Assembly (NCBI RefSeq): GCF_014805625.2
Contig: NW_023998417.1
Span: forward strand, 2,826,194-2,890,193
Source: Glossina fuscipes
Taxonomy: Eukaryota; Arthropoda; Insecta; Diptera; Glossinidae
Length of the DNA stretch: 64,000 bases
Direction of reading: 5' to 3'
Shown here: piece after piece, positions 47,162 through 58,532 of the stretch
Numbering within the stretch: position 1 is the stretch's first letter
Layout: every line of letters starts with the position of its first letter
The notes under the pieces: generated by a model
The model's input: the letters and a program-made list of their open reading frames with translations, nothing else
Database searches by the model: none
Told to the model about the DNA's origin: nothing
Program-made: the position numbers and the translations under genes

Positions 47162-50100
47162 TTTTTTCTAAATTCTTCAATGCATTCAGATGTGGCGCAA
47201 AACGGCAAATGCTGTAGAATACTGTCGAACCCCGATTAGTTTTGAAAATTTTTAAAGACATTACATGACATTTCTTTTATATGTGATTTTAAAGTAATTA
47301 CGATTTAATTTTCGTAAAAGCACATATAAAAAATAACTTTAAGAGAATCAAGCAGCACCTGCTACTTAAAGATAGATTATACTAAATATTTTTTAAGTTT
47401 ATTGTGTGCACACTTAATGTCCTCTTGAGTACAAATAAGTTTGTTCACGTGATGCATTTTGAAAAAGAAAAGGAAATGAAATTTAATTTTTTTTTTTTAC
47501 TTTTTTTTTTATTTAGTTCATTGTAATCAATGCGGAAAACCATACATATAAATTCATGCAGGTGTTGTCGTCCAATGTCATTTCTTAAACTAGCTTACGT
47601 TTTATTTTTGCTTTCTTCAATTCTAATGAAGAAACAGTACGTGCATGAAAATGTTTTCGTATACTTGCTTGTAGAATGCAATAGTTTTCAATACAAATTT
47701 CAAATTCGTATATAAACTCGTAAAACAGAAAAAAGTTTTTTTTTTTTTAAGTTTTATAAATTATTTAAAATAAATTTGAGAGATTTTTCAATACAAATGC
47801 TATATGCATTAGAATAAATGTCAGCCAACAAATCATTTTGCTCCGATAATAAATGAACACAACACAATTGAATTAAGTAGTGATTGGAAAAGTTTGCTTG
47901 AAATATTGTTGCTCGCATTTTACCGATAAACCGCTTAGTTTGACGATATCATCTTCGAAAAATAGTATAAACAGATATTTTTATATATTCCGTTTTCATA
48001 TGCATCTTATTTCACTTCCAAATCGTTATTTATTTAATAGAAGAAATTATGTGTGTAAACTAAGACCAAATTCAAAATGAAGGGCATATTTAGTTGAAAA
48101 GCCTCGTCATAATTTTGCTTCAGTTAATCTACTCAGTAATTCCATTCATATCCATTTCGAAAATTGTTTGTGACATGCTTTTCAATTAGAAGTGTGACAA
48201 CATGTGCTTAAGCAGTAATGCAGACAAGGGCTTGTTGAAAAGTATCCGACCTAAGAAAGGAGTAAAACATTTTACTTCAAATCTTTTCTTATCCTTCCAA
48301 ATAATCTCCTTCAAGAAAATGACAATCAGTCAAACAGACGCCACAACGCTCAAAATGCTCATCAGATACCACAATGACCTCATTATTATTAAATCGTACT
48401 CCCTTTTCCCTAGATCATCATATTTTTTATAAGATTTGTGAACCGATAAAAGTCGCTGCGAAAAAACCGAAAAAATCGTACTTCTACCGATTTCCATCGA
48501 CTTCTAAGTCGTTCCAGCATGAAGATTAGTTTTCTCATCTGTTATTCGACATATGGAAGATATTTTCTTTCGGGATTATTCATAGCCTCTGCTCTTAATC
48601 TCCTCCATGTCTCTGTTAATTCCATGGTAGCCTATCGCCATTTAGCAAATTTAAGCAATTTTTTCACCGCTAGTCTCACGTGATGGCCCTGACAAACGTT
48701 CTTCGCCACTCCCCACGTTTCAATTCCCCTAAATACCTTCAAAATTCCACCGCGGTAGAGTCCCAAATTTAAATGTTTTGCTTTTTCTTTTTCATGCTCG
48801 TTTAACTGGAAAAGTTCACCAACCACTTGGGCAAATACCAGAAGAGAGTGATTTTAATACGAAATAATTATTTATCATTTTTCAAAGAAAATCCACAGTC
48901 TCAAGTATTTGCACTCCGTCATCCGGCACTTTAAACGCAAAATTTGCTAATCGCTTCCTACTAGAAATCTGCGATTGAATGAAACTTTCCTACATATTTG
49001 CTCTTAAGAAAAAAAAAAAAAAAAAAAACAATTAATTGATTCGAATAAATTTATTACTCAAAATTATTGACTGAATTGATCAGATCTTGAGATCAGATTG
49101 GAAAACACAATTAGTTAGTTTTCAAGTTAAAGCACTCTGTGTCGATCCGGATGCCATTTCTTAAAAGGCTTTAATCGCTTAATTTTCATTTTAAGGTAAA
49201 TCGCGCAATACTGTGTTACGTAGATTGCGTAATGTGATCGCAACTCTATTACGAAAACGAGCTAGCGATGTCAATATGCAACGAATCAGAATAGTCGTAA
49301 TATTTGCCTAAACTCTTCAAGCGACATCAAAATATTTTGAATTTCAATTTCGTAGTTCAATCGAAATTCACGAGAGTTGAATGAATGAAAAGAAATAAAT
49401 GTGGAAAACTGTGTACATGTTGTTCTTCACATTAATTGATAATTTCGAACATATACATTCTAAGCGTATTGCCCCTTAAGCATCTCGATAGACATTCTTT
49501 GTCAGTTTTCACAAAAAATACCAACAGTCAGTCATTCAAACGATTCATGTCCAACGGCAAATGCAAGCCGTAATATATTCTCTAACCTTTGTGCATAAGT
49601 GCCGACGCGCCTTCATATATAGGTCGGGCACTTTTCAGCCAACCCACATAAGTGCATGCAGTTACTTACTTAGAATTGTAAATATATCAACCTTTGATGT
49701 ATTAACAAGCAAATGACACAATACATCGCTAACAGTTTATTTGCCTATCTATAGAGCCTGTCAGATATTGCGATAGTGTATAATAAATGATGATGTCGTG
49801 TTAATAATGAGCATAATCTAGATGATAAGCTTGTGCCAATATATTATTATCAGCCATCATAATAGCAAACATTTTCAATGTTAGTCATTGACTTTATATT
49901 AAATGAGTTGTAAAGGACCTTACAATCCTAGTGTAACTTATTACTCTAATAAGTTACAATTCTTTAGCGCTTTCTTCTTTCTCAAAGACCCTAACTAAGT
50001 GAAAGCGACCTTTTAATCTCATAACATAAGAAATATTCTGTGTTGAATATGCTGACCATTTTCTAGAATGTCTTCGTATCGTTTGATTACCAGCAACGAA

Positions 50101-50939
50101 TTTTGATAGCATGAAATGACTCCTAGTGTAGAATACTGTAGACCAACCAATATAGTATAGAACGTATAGCAAGAAAAATTTAATCGATCTGCACAAACTC
50201 GCATAAAAGCTTCGAACTCTTAGTTCACCTTCATTTGATGATTGGGATAAAAATTGTTGAACCGTTAAACTTTTTTTTTTTTTTTTTTTTTTTTTTGATT
50301 CTATATCGAGCAATGTAAACTTTAAGTAAACTATAAACAGTTATGGTAAGACGATGAAAATTTTAATATAAAACTAAATTAAATCTTAGCAAAAAATTCA
50401 AATAGGATTAGAGATGCAGGTCCGGTTACTACATTACTTCTATCCTATCAATCAGAAATTAAATCACAGATTGAATGACAATTAGAATGTTGTGTGGACG
50501 TATTAAGAATCAGCCTAACTGCATGCCGCAGTAAGAGAAAGCAAACGAATACAACAACTGACGAGTAAGTAAAGAGTGGATTGTTGTATTGTTTCCTTTC
50601 TCCCTTGACAAGTGACCTCTGATGACCAGCCAACGAAAACACCGACTTTTCCAGCACTGTTTGCTGCTATAATTTCTTCCACCGAGCATGTGTGGAAACT
50701 TAATTATAGCCTGCTGTGCCCAAAACATCTACCGTCTATTCGACGCTTCTCCAATTGGTTAACAGAGAGAGTTGAGGCTTAAGAGGTTTATCAATATTTT
50801 CGTGTTTTTATCGCTTATTACATAAATTGCAAGTAAATATTATATAGGAAAAATAATTCTTGTACATTTATCTGCTATAGCTTATGAGTAATGAGGAAAA
50901 ACGGAATTTTTCTCCTCTCTTTATAAAAATAGAAATCTT
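47162..50939. other. Gene-free stretch
   Basis: Only the degenerate SINE-like fragment at 48.7 kb is identified. Confidence 0.5.
48670..48770 (+). mobile_element. Degenerate SINE-like fragment (copy D)
   Basis: GTTTCAATTCC (48717-48727) fits most B box positions, TGGCCCTGAC lies about 33 bp before it, and CCACCGCGGTAGAGTC about 25 bp after it recalls the tail of copy C. The minus-strand 64-codon frame over it is probably fortuitous. Confidence 0.3.
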
Positions 50940-51240
50940 CTCAGTTTACATGATGCTAGGGGTGTGTCCTTCGGCCGATTTGGCCCATTTTCAATGCCAA
51001 ACTGCAAGCAAGGACTTCTTCGAAATAGCTTCGTTTTTGCGATCATAAGAATGTGTACAACAGGCATTACATTAAAGGACAGACGGACATACTTAAACCG
51101 ATTTAGAGTATGATCTTAATCAAGCGTATCTATAATGTGTGGAGTCTCTAATGGTTCCTCCTGGGCATTGCAAACGTTTTGACAACATGAATATACCTCT
51201 CATCCTTCTGCAAGGGATATAAGAAAATATTGTTTTGCCA
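50940..51240 (+). mobile_element. Family 2 element, partial copy
   Basis: GTGTGTCCTTCGG, TTTGGCCCATTTTCAATG, GACAGACGGACATACTTAAA and GCATTGCAAACGTTTTGACA occur in the same order as on the minus strand of the 27947-28592 copy. The termini are not clear. Confidence 0.55.
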
Positions 51241-52063
51241 AAACTTTTGCTCCTCTATACTATACACTTAAGTAAACTTGAAGCAAAGTTTTGCAGACCT
51301 TAATACTTGTATAAATACATTATATAAAATCATATATACATACATTAAGCAAATAAAGAAACTAAAGAAATTAATGAACGCGACGACCTAGATTCATATG
51401 AATTAAGTTTCTTGACTATGGCCCTATTCCAATGCTATGAAGATTATGATTAATTTTTGTGAAAACTAGATAAGCACATGATGTGTTTAATCAGAGATGA
51501 TTTTTCTTTTTTTGTTTTTTTGTTTCTTTTCTGTTCTTTACACACATTTCAAAATCAATATTTATTTATACCAGAAGAGGAAATTATGTAAACTTCGTAT
51601 ATATATATATATGAATGCCTGAATAACGTTTAGGTTCAAATTTAGTTAACGGATGGTATTGAGTTTGGCTCCGTACGCATAGAAATAATTACATTTTCAC
51701 TAGATCCAAAATTATACGCTAGCGTACCAATGTCAATATTTATTTAACACGAACGCCAAAAGCAACAATGTATCCCTTAATGCATATGCATACATATATA
51801 TATATATATATATATGTATATAAATAAACATTGAATAGAACTGACAATAACAAATAGAGTAAAAATGAAAGAAAAAGTGAACACAAGCGAGAATACAAGA
51901 TTTCCGCAAAAATATGCAAATGTAATTTTCTTGAAACCAAATGCAATAAAATACCAGTAACAGCAACGTTCACTGCTGCACACAAACAACTATACAAAAC
52001 TGAGATTTCTTTTACATATAAAAAGGATGAACTTTTTAAAGAAGTCATCTACGTGAACAGACA

Positions 52064-52069
52064 CAAATA

Positions 52070-52104
<35 letters not shown>
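52064..52104. repeat. (AT)n microsatellite
   Basis: AT repeats with one GT interruption near the beginning. Confidence 0.9.
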
Positions 52105-52106
<2 letters not shown>

Positions 52107-52193
52107 ATCTATATGCCTGTCTGTCTATGCGTGTAAGCTCCGTATAAATAATGTTGCCAATCAGTTGCTGTAATAGTGGTGAGAAACTCGAGC

Positions 52194-52195
<2 letters not shown>

Positions 52196-52233
<38 letters not shown>
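52196..52233. repeat. (AC)n microsatellite
   Basis: About 19 uninterrupted units. Confidence 0.95.
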
Positions 52234-52235
<2 letters not shown>

Positions 52236-53041
52236 ATACATCACACTACTCACTACTCACACAAATGTTAAAGTCTTCGCATTGAAAGTAAAGTCCAGAG
52301 AGACCTTATGCTCTCATGCATGCATGTTGTTAGTTTAGTTAAAAAAAAAAAAAAATGTTGAACCTCATGTGTGAGAAAAGTCCGCCGCTTCATATAAATC
52401 TTGTAAGTTGAGTAAATCGAACGCAATAATATATATACGAAGTTCTTTCATTTCTCGCTCAACGCTCGATACTTTTTAGATTAATAAGTGTGCGGATCGG
52501 ATGAGTTTTTGTTTGTACATGCATGTGTAAATCTCTACTTGATTCTACAAGTTAACTTTATATTGTACCACAATGCAAATAGAATTTGTGTTCATCCTTT
52601 ATTCACAATTGACACTTGCCAAGTGGTTGTTAGGTTATGTAGTAGTAGCGTTGGCTGATTTGTGAATGGCATCAAATTATAAAGCCAAAGGAAAATAGAT
52701 AAAAAAATAAAAAATGCTACTTGTTTTCTTGGCTTTTGAATATCAACATACTTAGTATAGGGAATTGTAATATGTATACATATGAACGTATGAACATACA
52801 AATACAAACATATAAATATGCATTTATATGACATATGACAATTGTGATTATGTCACATGCATTTCTATGCAAAATTCACTCGAACAAAGGAGAAGAATAC
52901 CATCAACCAATCCTTCGAAATAATTCTTAAACAAAATTTTGTGCATAATTTTATTAGATAGACAACAAACAAACTTAAGCAACAAATTACTAAATCAATT
53001 CAATTTAACCAAATCGAAAACTATTCAATTAAAAGTTACCC

Positions 53042-53073
<32 letters not shown>

Positions 53074-53984
53074 TATGTATATATAGATATGTATATACAA
53101 ATATACAATGAGAGTAAGAATGCAACAATTTTTGTATAAATTGCAGGAAACATTGCATTTTGTCTTTTCAGGCTAAGCAAAGTTATTTTTGGATAAAAAC
53201 AAATATTATGAAAGAAAAAGAAACCTCATCATCACCATCATCATTATCATCATATCAGAAAACTATACCAATATGCCTGAGGTATTCATATAAACTGAAA
53301 TCTTTCAACGAAATCTAACCAACGTAATTTTCATTTTTTCCCTCAAAATTATTTCTTCTAAACATTTTTCCATTTTGTTATCTTCTTCTTCTTCTCTTTC
53401 TTGCGTATTAAAAGGAAGTTGAATTTAAAACCCATATTCTCATTCTTCCTGCGTTATCCATTTAAGACAATTAAGCTTTTAACACATTCCGCATGATGAA
53501 GCATCAGTAAGAAGAAGAATGTCACATTATATATATATAAATGTAAATAAAAAAAAAAAATAAAAAAAAGAATCTATCCTTATCTGTAAAGCAGAAAGAG
53601 AAACTCAATTAGATGTCAAAAATTGTTAAAGATGTTTGTAGAAGTGTCTGTATGTGTTTGTGTTCTCTTCCATATATTAAGTTAATATTAACTTTGGTAA
53701 CAAATAAAGAAATTCGATTTAATGGTCCTTCAAAATTAAACATTAATGACAGTCAATGTCATTTACTTTATATTATTTTATTAAGACGAGAAGATATCTT
53801 GGCATCATATTATATGACATTCGACATTAGCAGTTACAGTTTGACTATTTGTAGTATAAGATTTTTCTTACTTTCGAAATGATTTCTTCCCAAGTTAAAA
53901 TTGTACCGCTTATCAGATAATTTCACATTATTTTTTTATTCACCTCCATCTGACAAAAAGAGATACAAACAAAAAAAAAAAAGC

Positions 53985-54250
53985 AAGACAAGGCATTTTG
54001 TCAACGCAAACGTTCGTAACATCGAGCAGGCAACTTTAGGGACCCCACAACGTATACGTATTCTTGAGCCGCATCAAATTCGGAATCGATTTAAGCATGT
54101 TCGTCTGTCTGTCTCACACACTCTCGATCGCAAAAATCGCCTACATACTTAACACTGAACAATGTTGCATCTGGGTTGGTATTGAATACGAATCAAGTGA
54201 GATTCAGAGGTGGCGTTCTCATTTCTCATAATGTGTGACAAGAACTATTC
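53985..54250 (-). mobile_element. Family 2 element, partial, adjacent to a SINE-like copy
   Basis: GGGACCCCACAACGTATACG, GAATCGATTTAAGCATGTTC, GTCTGTCTGTC and TCGATCGCAAAAATCG parallel 28190-28300. The SINE-like copy begins only a few bases later at 54255. Confidence 0.5.
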
Positions 54251-54254
54251 GCTT

Positions 54255-54400
54255 AATCCGCCTGAGTGGCCGAGTAGGCAAGAGTCTTAACTGCCAACTC
54301 AGTGGTCGTGGGGATCAAATCTCAACTGCGGTAGAGTTGTGACGCCATCAATAGCGAATGCAATTATCCTACTTGATGGATTCTTAGTAATATTTAGACG
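54255..54400 (+). mobile_element. tRNA-derived SINE-like element (copy C)
   Basis: TGGCCGAGTAGGC (54267-54279) is an excellent RNA polymerase III A box, and GGATCAAATCT (54312-54322) a degenerate B box about 33 bp later, the spacing of a tRNA gene. The tRNA-like part is followed by CAACTGCGGTAGAGT, also found next to the B box in copy B. There is no intact acceptor stem, so this is not a functional tRNA gene. Confidence 0.6.
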
Positions 54401-55725
54401 AAATTGAATCAGAAAAAAACCAAAATAAATCGTCCAGGTTTTAATTCTTTATTCGCGCCGATTTTCGAATGGTAATTCCAGATTGTTGCTATTTTCTTAT
54501 CTAAGGGTCAAAACAGTGACCACAAGTGAGTGTACCTTTTACATCCTACATTTTCTCCACATTTATGCGTAGACTTCAACGTAAAAGGCAGCAATATACA
54601 TTTTTTTTTTTTTACATTTTTCTAGATAAAGTTCATGCCATAACTGAACATTTTCTTTATTTACACAAAGTGGAGTATGTCGACTTATCCCTTGGTCTAA
54701 GCTTGGCTTTCCATCTACAACTTTGTTTCATTTTACATATTGAACAAACCTTAAATCAATGATGCTGCTAGGTTTTACTAACTGTTGGTCTAGAGAGTTC
54801 GTCATCCTATGCGTAACGAAAAGACTATTTGTGAACTTGATACGATCTATACTGAGTATGTTTCCGGTGTTGTTTTTTTTCTCATGCTCACGTTGAATTA
54901 ATTAAATCTTTTGCGGAAGCAAATGCTGTTTTCCACCCAAAGAATTTAATTTGAGATTCACTTGTCCTAAGACCGTTGTACGAAAATAACTTATTACTTA
55001 TGTACTTACCTTCATTCGGAAAATGCATAACTTACTTCCTACGCATTTGCTTCATGATGAAGATGCTAAATGGTGTCACTGATTGACCAATGCATTCTAT
55101 GCAAATGCTGTTAAAACTTATAAAACTTAGCCAATGCAAATTCAGTTATGAATATTCCAACCGCACTGACTTTTGTAACCTAATCTTTCCATCGAACCAC
55201 TTATGTTCAATTAACCACTTATGCTCTTTTAAATATCCACCAAGTAATGCTAAGCATAGTAATATTTTTAATTTTTCATTATCACGCTACGATCTACGAA
55301 TATACAAAGTAATTTTTCTATATTTTCCCCAAGCTTTGGCATATTTGCCTTGATTCAGTGGTATATAGGCTATAGGTTCACTTAAATTTTATAGTCTTAA
55401 GGTTTTCTTCTTCTTCTTCTGTGAATGAAAATAATAAAGACAAGATATATATATATATATACAATCTTATAATATAATCTTAAATAATATTCATTTCCAA
55501 TCCACAATCATTTTCATATATCTGCATAAAAATGCTGAGTTGCTATCGTAGTGGGTGAGAGCAATGAAGAAACAATACAGATTTCTAGAAAGAAATGATT
55601 GAAAAAAAAGATGAGGTTAAATATCATTCAGCGCATAAATGACATAACACACAGACACACCGTTGACGTGGTGTCCTCTTCGTCAAAGGTAAATGACAAT
55701 CATGATGACCTCCTAAAAGACAAAA

Positions 55726-55726
<1 letters not shown>

Positions 55727-55763
<37 letters not shown>
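55727..55763. repeat. Poly-A tract
   Basis: Over 30 A residues; the overlapping frame with a lysine run is not a gene. Confidence 0.95.
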
Positions 55764-55764
<1 letters not shown>

Positions 55765-56366
55765 GCAAAGAACATCCAAAAAACAAACATATTTGTTGGC
55801 ATGGAAAAGCATTTACGTTTACATTACCTGTAAACGTATGGCATCGCAAAACCATAGAAACGATTTCAATTCACTTAAACAACCATTTAAACCAAATGGT
55901 GCTTAGTAAATAACAACACTCCAGTAAACGCTGTATGTTGCAAATCCTTTGAGAGGTCAATTAAATACAATTCCATTTGAATTGAAATGTAATTGAGATT
56001 TTTTTTTTTGTTGTTGTTTTTTTTTTTGTTTCTTTGCACAATAACACAAACATAACATGTATATAATACATGTGCATATATATGTTGTATATGTCAATAA
56101 ATTGAAACAAAATAACAAAAATAACAGGATAGAAAATGTGTGTGTCCCGTCGTCACCAGGTAACTAACTCATAAACAATAACTGCTGTTTGTTATCTTCT
56201 TTATAACTCTTTCGATTGTTTCCAAGTTTTGACATCAGCATTTATAGAATGCTACATGTCACAAACACATTCACATCGTTTTATGTATGTATGTAAATAG
56301 GCTTAAGCAACTTTATTTTTCACGTATTCTCTTCTATCTATATACCTATACTTGGTATTGGTATTG

Positions 56367-56371
<5 letters not shown>

Positions 56372-56404
<33 letters not shown>
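56372..56404. repeat. (GT)n microsatellite
   Basis: About 16 units. Confidence 0.95.
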
Positions 56405-56407
<3 letters not shown>

Positions 56408-57132
56408 CCTGCCTGTATTTATATGATTTCGTTTTTATGGGATTTATACAAAAAACCTATAATTTATTTGAAGGATTTAAGTTTTTGACATAACAGTAAC
56501 TCGCAATAACCATAACTGTCTAGAAGCATCAGACGCAAAGTATTATAAATGAGCTCACCTGTGTCAATTTTGTGCAAACAGTGATGGCTACGATGATGAT
56601 AATGATAGCATAAATTATTCAAAAGCTTTTCTATATTGATTAATTATACCGTTACACTTCAATAATTTATCATAAATATATTCAATTTAGACTGAATCTA
56701 CGAATGTTTCTACCTACCACGAATATGGATCATTTTGACCCATAATTTCGTGAAATCGTTAAAGCCGCATTATTGAAGATAGCAAGCTAAAAAATTGATA
56801 CAAATTTTCCTTGATCTTTTCCTTTCTTCCATATGGCAAGCATTCACATAAACATATCACGCCCACTTTGCAACCTTACATTCTTTATCGATTAAGGAAC
56901 GTCTGTCCGACATTGCAGATTCCCATCTTCATTATTATAACTATAGTGTTGCCGTAAGGGTCGACCAGTCCAATTATGTCGAATTATGTCATCAGTAGAT
57001 CAAAAACTAGATGTAGAAAAAAACCGATTATGCGAATATTTAAAGCTCTTTTCAAAACAATAAAAATCATGAAAAAATATTGGACCTTTACATGTTTTAT
57101 GGCCATTTTGTTTTAAGGCGAAAAGACCATAT

Positions 57133-57509
57133 TGATCCGCACCACAGTAAAAGAAGGAAGAAACTGAAACTTATTTGGAATAGACGGCTACACTCACTCC
57201 GCGACCAGCTCATTTTCTCTAACTTACTCTGGTATTGACAAACTTCAGTAAACTTCGGCTTCTTTTGATTTCCTTTTACTCTAATTTCTCTTTACTTAAT
57301 CCTAACGCGCTTAGCCTAACTTACTCTAGTATTGACAAACTTCGCTAAACTTCGGTTTAAGCTAACTATTCTCAGTTTCTGTTGATTTCTCTTTACTCTA
57401 ATTTCTCTTTACTTAATCCTAACTCGCTTAGCCTAAATTACTCTAGCACTACCGCTCAGAGACGAAGAACCTATGAGGCCAAAACAAGGGACCACTTTGG
57501 TTCCTCACA
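57133..57509 (-). mobile_element. Solo LTR-like insertion B (377 bp), opposite orientation
   Basis: Read on the minus strand it begins TGTGAGGAACC. Its first ~55 bp match the start of the insertion at 58210, including a shared GAGGCCAAAAC block. It ends at TGATCC on the + strand, keeping TG...CA ends, with ATAT on both sides (57129-57132 and 57510-57513). The bodies of the two insertions differ, so they are related families or sub-families rather than copies. It contains the tandem duplication at 57220-57433. Confidence 0.4.
57220..57433. repeat. Two-unit tandem repeat (about 97 and 117 bp)
   Basis: Unit 1 is 57220-57316 and unit 2 is 57317-57433. Both start TAACTTACTCT and end CTTAGCC and share the CTCTAATTTCTCTTTACTT block; unit 2 has a roughly 20 bp insertion after ACTTCGGTT. 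A third unit begins at 57434 and stops after about 16 bp. Confidence 0.8.
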
Positions 57510-58209
57510 ATATATTATATATCTATATATATGTATATAAACACGGAATTGTGGTAGTATGGATGTATTTTTCGTGATCATAAGTAGATTTTTATAATTT
57601 CCATAAAGTAAGGATCGATTAGCTCACAATCGTTTTAAGAGACAGTAAGAGATAATAGAAAAAATCGGTAAATGTCAAAAAAAAAAAATAAATAAATGAT
57701 TTCCAATTCAATTGAAAGCACCGGCAGTACTTTTTAGTTAACCTGTTAAGTTTATGTATATTTTTTTTTTTTTTAAGACAAGCATTTCTTTGTTCTCTTC
57801 TTTATTGTTGCGCTTCTTTACTAAATCTATTTAATTAACAAGTTGTTAAGAACAAAGTTCTAAACTCATTAACTTTTCATCATCAATTTATCTAAATGAT
57901 ACAAATCTAAGAGCATTATATCACCATTACGAAAAGGCGAGCAAGCCATATAACGGTGATAAATGCGGGTTGTGAAGGAAATTCATATTCCAGAAGTTTA
58001 CATTTAGTTAAATTATAAATGAAGACTTTTACAAAATAATTGAAAAAGTATTACAGGGACAATAACAACAGGAACAAGTGACAAATCACTACTTGAGCAC
58101 GGCTTTAGATATATGATATAAGATTCCCATGTATTTCTTGGCACTGCATGAAAACACATTTATTCTAAATCGGATAAAGAATATCAACAATAATTTCATA
58201 TATACATAT

Positions 58210-58532
58210 TGTGAGGACCCAAAGTCGTCCCTCGTTTTGGCCTCACGCATTCTCCGTCTCTGGTGAGGGGAAGGGAGTGGTAGGTTAAGATAGCATAGGA
58301 ATAGCATAAGAATAGAATAGGGTAGAATAGGCTGGTTTTAGTTTACGTAAATTAGTCGTGTTTGAGTGCCGAAATTAGACCCTCGGTGAGTCGCGTGTTA
58401 ATTATAAGATAAAGTGAAGAAATAATTATGGAATAAATGGAGAGTCTTTGTAAATATATAATTTCGTGGGTTTCCTTCCCTGGACCGGCTGAGCTGCCCC
58501 AGTCTTAGGGAATAGGTCGAGACGACCTCGCA
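58210..58532 (+). mobile_element. Solo LTR-like insertion A (323 bp)
   Basis: Begins TGTGAGGACCC and ends GACCTCGCA, giving short imperfect inverted termini (TGTGAGG / CCTCGCA) with TG...CA ends. It is flanked by ATAT on both sides (58206-58209 and 58533-58536), a 4 bp duplication typical of Gypsy/BEL-type retroelements, though the flank is AT-rich. An AATAAA at 58432 sits about 100 bp before the 3' end, as an LTR polyadenylation signal would. No gag/pol remains are recognised next to it. Confidence 0.55.

Larger units (their letters stand above)
51241..53984. other. Gene-free stretch
   Basis: AT and AC microsatellites; no exon signals paired with open frames were found. Confidence 0.5.
54401..57128. 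other. Gene-free stretch
   Basis: A minus-strand donor of perfect consensus (GAAG|GTAAGTAC at about 55008) lacks a convincing acceptor, so it is not called as an exon. Otherwise microsatellites and poly-A. Confidence 0.5.

Noticed and set aside
48632..48826. 64-codon minus-strand frame ending KLLKFAKWR
   Set aside because: Looks protein-like at first, but overlaps a SINE-like fragment on the other strand and no family is recognised.
54267..54322. Functional tRNA gene
   Set aside because: Good A box and a degenerate B box, but no paired acceptor stem or discriminable anticodon arm; repeated elsewhere, so SINE-derived.
55599..55913. 104-codon frame with a lysine run
   Set aside because: Produced by the poly-A tract at 55727-55763; no recognisable domain.
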